Assembly (NCBI RefSeq): GCF_008831045.1
Contig: NZ_WAJS01000001.1
Coordinates: 120,876-184,875 of the forward strand
Reading direction: 5' to 3'
DNA length: 64,000 nucleotides
Origin: Adlercreutzia muris
GTDB lineage: Bacteria > Actinomycetota > Coriobacteriia > Coriobacteriales > Eggerthellaceae
Part shown: positions 61,488 to 64,000 of the stretch, piece by piece
Numbering within the stretch: position 1 is the first letter of the stretch
How the letters are laid out: every line of letters starts with the position of its first letter
The notes under the pieces: model-generated
Told to the model about the DNA's origin: nothing
Seen by the model: only the letters and a program-made list of their open reading frames with translations
The model's database searches: none
Position numbers and translations under genes: made by a program

Positions 61488-62723
61488 ATGGATGAACTGT
61501 TGAAGGAACTGCAAGCGCTGATTGACAAGTACGCCGAGGGAACCCCCGAGGGAGTGACCGAGGAAGAGGCCAAGCAGGACGAAGAGCGCATGGCCGAACT
61601 TACGGCGGAGATCGAGCGCAAGACCACCGAGCAGGCCGAGCAGCGCAAGACCCGCGCCGCCGCTGTCGCCGCCGCCCGTTCCGCTATCGAGAGCGGAGCC
61701 GCGCCGAAGGTTTCCACCGTGCCGCTGGCACGCAGCGCGAGCGCTGCCGGTGCCGTCGTGCGCGACACTACCGACTACGAAGCCGCAGCGAAGCGCGGTT
61801 GGCTCAAAGACATTGCGACCCGCGCGGGCGTTCAGCTTGGCGGCGGCAACGAGATGACCACGCAGGAGCGTGCGGCGTTCACCGCGCTTACCACCAACAC
61901 AGATGCCGTTATCCCGAAGGAGATTCAAGGCCAGATCATCAGCCTTGTTGACAATTCGGCGGTGCTGTTCGGCGATGTGAGCCGCTCAACCTTTAAGCAC
62001 CAATTCGAGTTGGTGCGCCACACCGGCATTGCGCAGGGCGATGCCGAGCAGACCGACGAGGGCAAGGCACCCACCGACGAGAAGAACGAGTTTGACACCA
62101 TCGGGCTTGTTGGCGTGGAGATCAAGAAGACCGTTAAGCTGTCCCGCAAGATGGCCGTTCAGTCCATTGACGGCTTCGAGAACTGGCTAATTTCCGAGGT
62201 TGCCGCCCGCATCGCCGTTGCGGCAAACGCTTTCGTCCATACGCGCCTTGACGATGCCAAGTTGGGCATGGCGGTTGATAACAAGCTGACCGTTGCAAAG
62301 GCCGGAACGCTCACCAAGGCCGACATTGTGAAGACCCTTGGGCTGTTGAAGACCTTTGCGAACCCCGCGCCGAAGGGCTGCATTATCTACGCGAACAACA
62401 ACACCATTTGGAACTACATTGCCATGGTTGAGGACGCTAACAAGCGCAGCTACTTTGTGGACGAAAAGAGCGATGACCCCGCCGTGCAAGGCCGCATCTT
62501 CGGGCGCATCGTCAAGCAGGACGATGCTTGCGGCGATGGCATTATCAAGGTTGGCTATCCCGACCTTATCAAGGGCAACGCCTTTGACGGCGTGGACGTT
62601 ACGGGCTACGTCGCAACCGACGGTTCGCAGAACCATTGCTTCGACGGCTACTTGCTCTATGATTGCGGCCTTGCCGTCCCGCAGTCTTTCGCGCAGCTTA
62701 CCATCGGCGGCGCATCCGCCTAA
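61488..62723 (+). CDS. Major capsid protein (HK97 fold)
   Basis: 411 residues from ATG 61488. The N-terminal 100 are charged coiled coil (EEEAKQDEERMAELTAEIER), the delta domain removed by the prohead protease. The rest is the HK97 fold (IPKEIQGQIISLVDNSAVLF, RHTGIAQGDAEQTDEGKAP, LSRKMAVQSIDGFENWLISE). Forms the shell. Confidence 0.93.
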   Translation: MDELLKELQALIDKYAEGTPEGVTEEEAKQDEERMAELTAEIERKTTEQAEQRKTRAAAVAAARSAIESGAAPKVSTVPLARSASAAGAVVRDTTDYEAAAKRGWLKDIATRAGVQLGGGNEMTTQERAAFTALTTNTDAVIPKEIQGQIISLVDNSAVLFGDVSRSTFKHQFELVRHTGIAQGDAEQTDEGKAPTDEKNEFDTIGLVGVEIKKTVKLSRKMAVQSIDGFENWLISEVAARIAVAANAFVHTRLDDAKLGMAVDNKLTVAKAGTLTKADIVKTLGLLKTFANPAPKGCIIYANNNTIWNYIAMVEDANKRSYFVDEKSDDPAVQGRIFGRIVKQDDACGDGIIKVGYPDLIKGNAFDGVDVTGYVATDGSQNHCFDGYLLYDCGLAVPQSFAQLTIGGASA

Positions 62724-62745
62724 GTGATCTAAGGGGGTGCCACCG

Positions 62746-63069
62746 ATGGCAGACGAAAACAAAGCCGACCTTCTGGCGGCTTGCCGTAGCGCCCTGCGCA
62801 TCCCTGCCGATTACACCGGCTATGACGAAGAGATAGCCGACCTTGTGAGCGCCGCCCGTTCCGCACTGGTTGCGGGCGGCGTTTCCGACGCTAAGGCCAA
62901 CAGCGACGATGACGCAAGCGTGCGCGTCGCCGTGAAAACCTACGTCAAGGCTAACTTCGGCATGGACAACCCGGACGCTGACAGGCTCATGCGCTCATTC
63001 GGCGAAATGCTTTGCCGCATGGCCGGAAGCACCGAGCATGGCGGCAAGCCAGAAGCGGGCGCGCAATGA
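62746..63069 (+). CDS. Head-tail connector (gp6-like)
   Basis: 107 residues from ATG 62746 (GGGGG upstream). Helical: LLAACRSALRIPADYTGYDE, then ADLVSAARSALVAGGVSDAK, matching phage gp6-like DNA-packaging connectors directly after the capsid. The stop overlaps the next start by 4 bp. Confidence 0.8.
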   Translation: MADENKADLLAACRSALRIPADYTGYDEEIADLVSAARSALVAGGVSDAKANSDDDASVRVAVKTYVKANFGMDNPDADRLMRSFGEMLCRMAGSTEHGGKPEAGAQ

Positions 63070-63380
63070 GTATGTGGGCTGGCACGTGCCAGCTTGCCAC
63101 CGAGACGCAGACGCGCGACAAGCGCGGCGTTGTGTCCACTTCGCTTGCGTTCCGGGACGTTCCTTGCAACGTCTACAGCATCAGCGCGGCAGCTTACTAC
63201 GCCGCCAGCGCGGCGGGCATCAAGCCGCAAGCGGTAATCGAGTTGAGGGCGTGCGCCTATCGCGGCGAAACGCTGGTGAAGTTCAACGGCGCGTTGCTTG
63301 CCGTTGAGCGTGCGGAGCGTTCGCCGGACAACGTGCGGCTAACGCTTGTTGAGAGGGTGGGCGACCGTGAGCAGGGTTAG
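63066..63380 (+). CDS. Head-tail adaptor/closure protein
   Basis: 104 residues from ATG 63066. TRDKRGVVSTSLAFRDVPCN and VELRACAYRGETLVKFNG-like beta strands match the small head-closure proteins that follow gp6. Overlaps both neighbours. Confidence 0.7.
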   Translation: MSMWAGTCQLATETQTRDKRGVVSTSLAFRDVPCNVYSISAAAYYAASAAGIKPQAVIELRACAYRGETLVKFNGALLAVERAERSPDNVRLTLVERVGDREQG

Positions 63381-63747
63381 CAACGACATTGAACGCGAGA
63401 TTGCCGCCGCCATGCGCGACTGCATAGGCGAAAACGAAGCGGTGTTGGAGCAGAGAGCCGCCGCCGCTGGCAAAGAAGCAGTGAAGCGCCTGAAAGCCGA
63501 GAGCCGCAAGCGTTCCGGCAAGTACGCGAAGGGCTGGACTAGCACCGTAGACCACGCAAGCTTGGAACAGGGCGTTGAAGTGACGGTGCATAACAAACAA
63601 TACCAGCTAACGCACCTGCTTGAAAAAGGCCACAAGGTCAAGAACCAGACCGGCAAGACCTACGGTGTTGCGCCGGGTGACGGCGTTATTGCAGCCGTGG
63701 CCGAAGAGGTGGGGCGCGAGTTCGCGGCGGGCGGTGATGCGACGTGA
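63367..63747 (+). CDS. HK97 gp10-like tail component
   Basis: 126 residues from GTG 63367 (GAGAGGGTGGG upstream). RLKAESRKRSGKYAKGWTST, then VTVHNKQYQLTHLLEKGHKV are characteristic of the HK97 gp10-like family at the head-tail junction. Its stop overlaps the next start (GTGA at 63744). Confidence 0.85.
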   Translation: MSRVSNDIEREIAAAMRDCIGENEAVLEQRAAAAGKEAVKRLKAESRKRSGKYAKGWTSTVDHASLEQGVEVTVHNKQYQLTHLLEKGHKVKNQTGKTYGVAPGDGVIAAVAEEVGREFAAGGDAT

Positions 63748-63908
63748 TAACGCTTGACCAGCTTTGCGGCGTGCTTGACGGTCTGGGCATCCCTTGGGCT
63801 AACGAGGGCTTTTCAGACGATGACAAGCCCGCCCCGCCCTACATGAGCCTTGAAGCGGGCTTTGGCGAAACGGGAGTTAAGGCTCAAAAAGTGTGCTCCC
63901 CACGATGA
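63744..63908 (+). pseudogene. Phage tail gene, truncated by inserted sequence
   Basis: Starts at GTG 63744. About 45 residues (LDQLCGVLDGLGIPWANEGF, PAPPYMSLEAGFGE) look like the start of a small tail-terminator/minor tail protein. At about 63880 the phage-like sequence stops and GGCTCAAAAAGTGTGCTCCC begins; the frame ends shortly after at TGA 63908. Disruption by an insertion element is inferred. Confidence 0.65.
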
Positions 63909-64000
63909 GTAACCGCGAGGTCGTGCTCGATAAATCGACGCCGCAAGTTGCTCCGCGCCAACTTCTCACTGGCTCAAAAAGCGTGCTCCCGTAGCTGTTG
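63881..64000. mobile_element. Probable end of an insertion element
   Basis: GGCTCAAAAAGYGTGCTCCC occurs twice in direct orientation, 63881-63900 and 63971-63990, differing at one base. A terminal motif repeated just inside the end is typical of transposase-binding sites in some IS families. No transposase frame is yet visible and the other end is outside the window, so family and length are unknown. Confidence 0.55.

Overview
The window is about 65% GC with a lower-GC block at its right end. Three features together suggest an Eggerthellaceae (Coriobacteriia, Actinobacteria) genome: many Tat-exported molybdopterin oxidoreductases with TorD-type chaperones, a LuxR-type regulator with a polytopic membrane N-terminus, and the order cdsA-dxr-rseP-ispG-proS. 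This is inferred from gene content alone; no species call is made.

Region 1 (1-10316) holds the end of cdsA, then dxr, a site-2 protease, ispG and proS: phospholipid synthesis, the MEP isoprenoid pathway and prolyl-tRNA charging. A very large antiparallel VaFE/SpaA-type surface adhesin (1888-5712) sits inside this block. The site-2 protease carries a winged-helix-like segment where a PDZ domain is normally found.

Region 2 (10317-22604) contains three membrane-linked XRE regulators, one followed by a DUF4097 protein, plus a phasin-like protein, a broken flavoprotein/LuxR pair that looks like a deletion scar, rlmB, a YacP-type NYN protein, an HtrA protease and a membrane LuxR regulator.

Region 3 (22605-45138) is respiratory and accessory. 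It has a TorD / molybdopterin catalytic subunit / four-cluster ferredoxin / NrfD operon, a VWA + MoxR ATPase pair divergent from a leucine-rich-repeat-like protein, a ClC channel, a GNAT enzyme, a two-component system whose kinase has a CxxCH haem motif, and a second molybdopterin oxidoreductase with its ferredoxin. After these come gene fragments (two DmsB tails and a DmsC head) around another TorD, then a phosphodiesterase and two tandem paralogues of unknown function.

Region 4 (45139-64000) begins with an Mrp-type ATPase and tRNA-Ala(GGC). An integrated phage starts immediately at the tRNA. In order it has a large serine recombinase reading antisense into the tRNA, a divergent CI/Cro-like pair with a good promoter, small early genes, a DUF4373 replication protein, a PAPS-reductase-like protein, a tyrosine integrase, an actinobacterial IHF (mIHF), SSB, dUTPase and a DUF1492-like regulator. 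A late promoter and terminator follow, then HNH endonuclease, terminases, portal, protease, capsid and head-tail genes. The last phage gene is interrupted near 63880 by sequence with a repeated 20-bp motif, probably the end of an insertion element. The right phage end is outside the window.

The intergenic DNA is unusually rich in repeats: a hairpin family with a TTACCGGGYAA apex, two long inverted-repeat elements, an 84-bp tandem repeat between a response regulator and its kinase, and several shorter tandem repeats.
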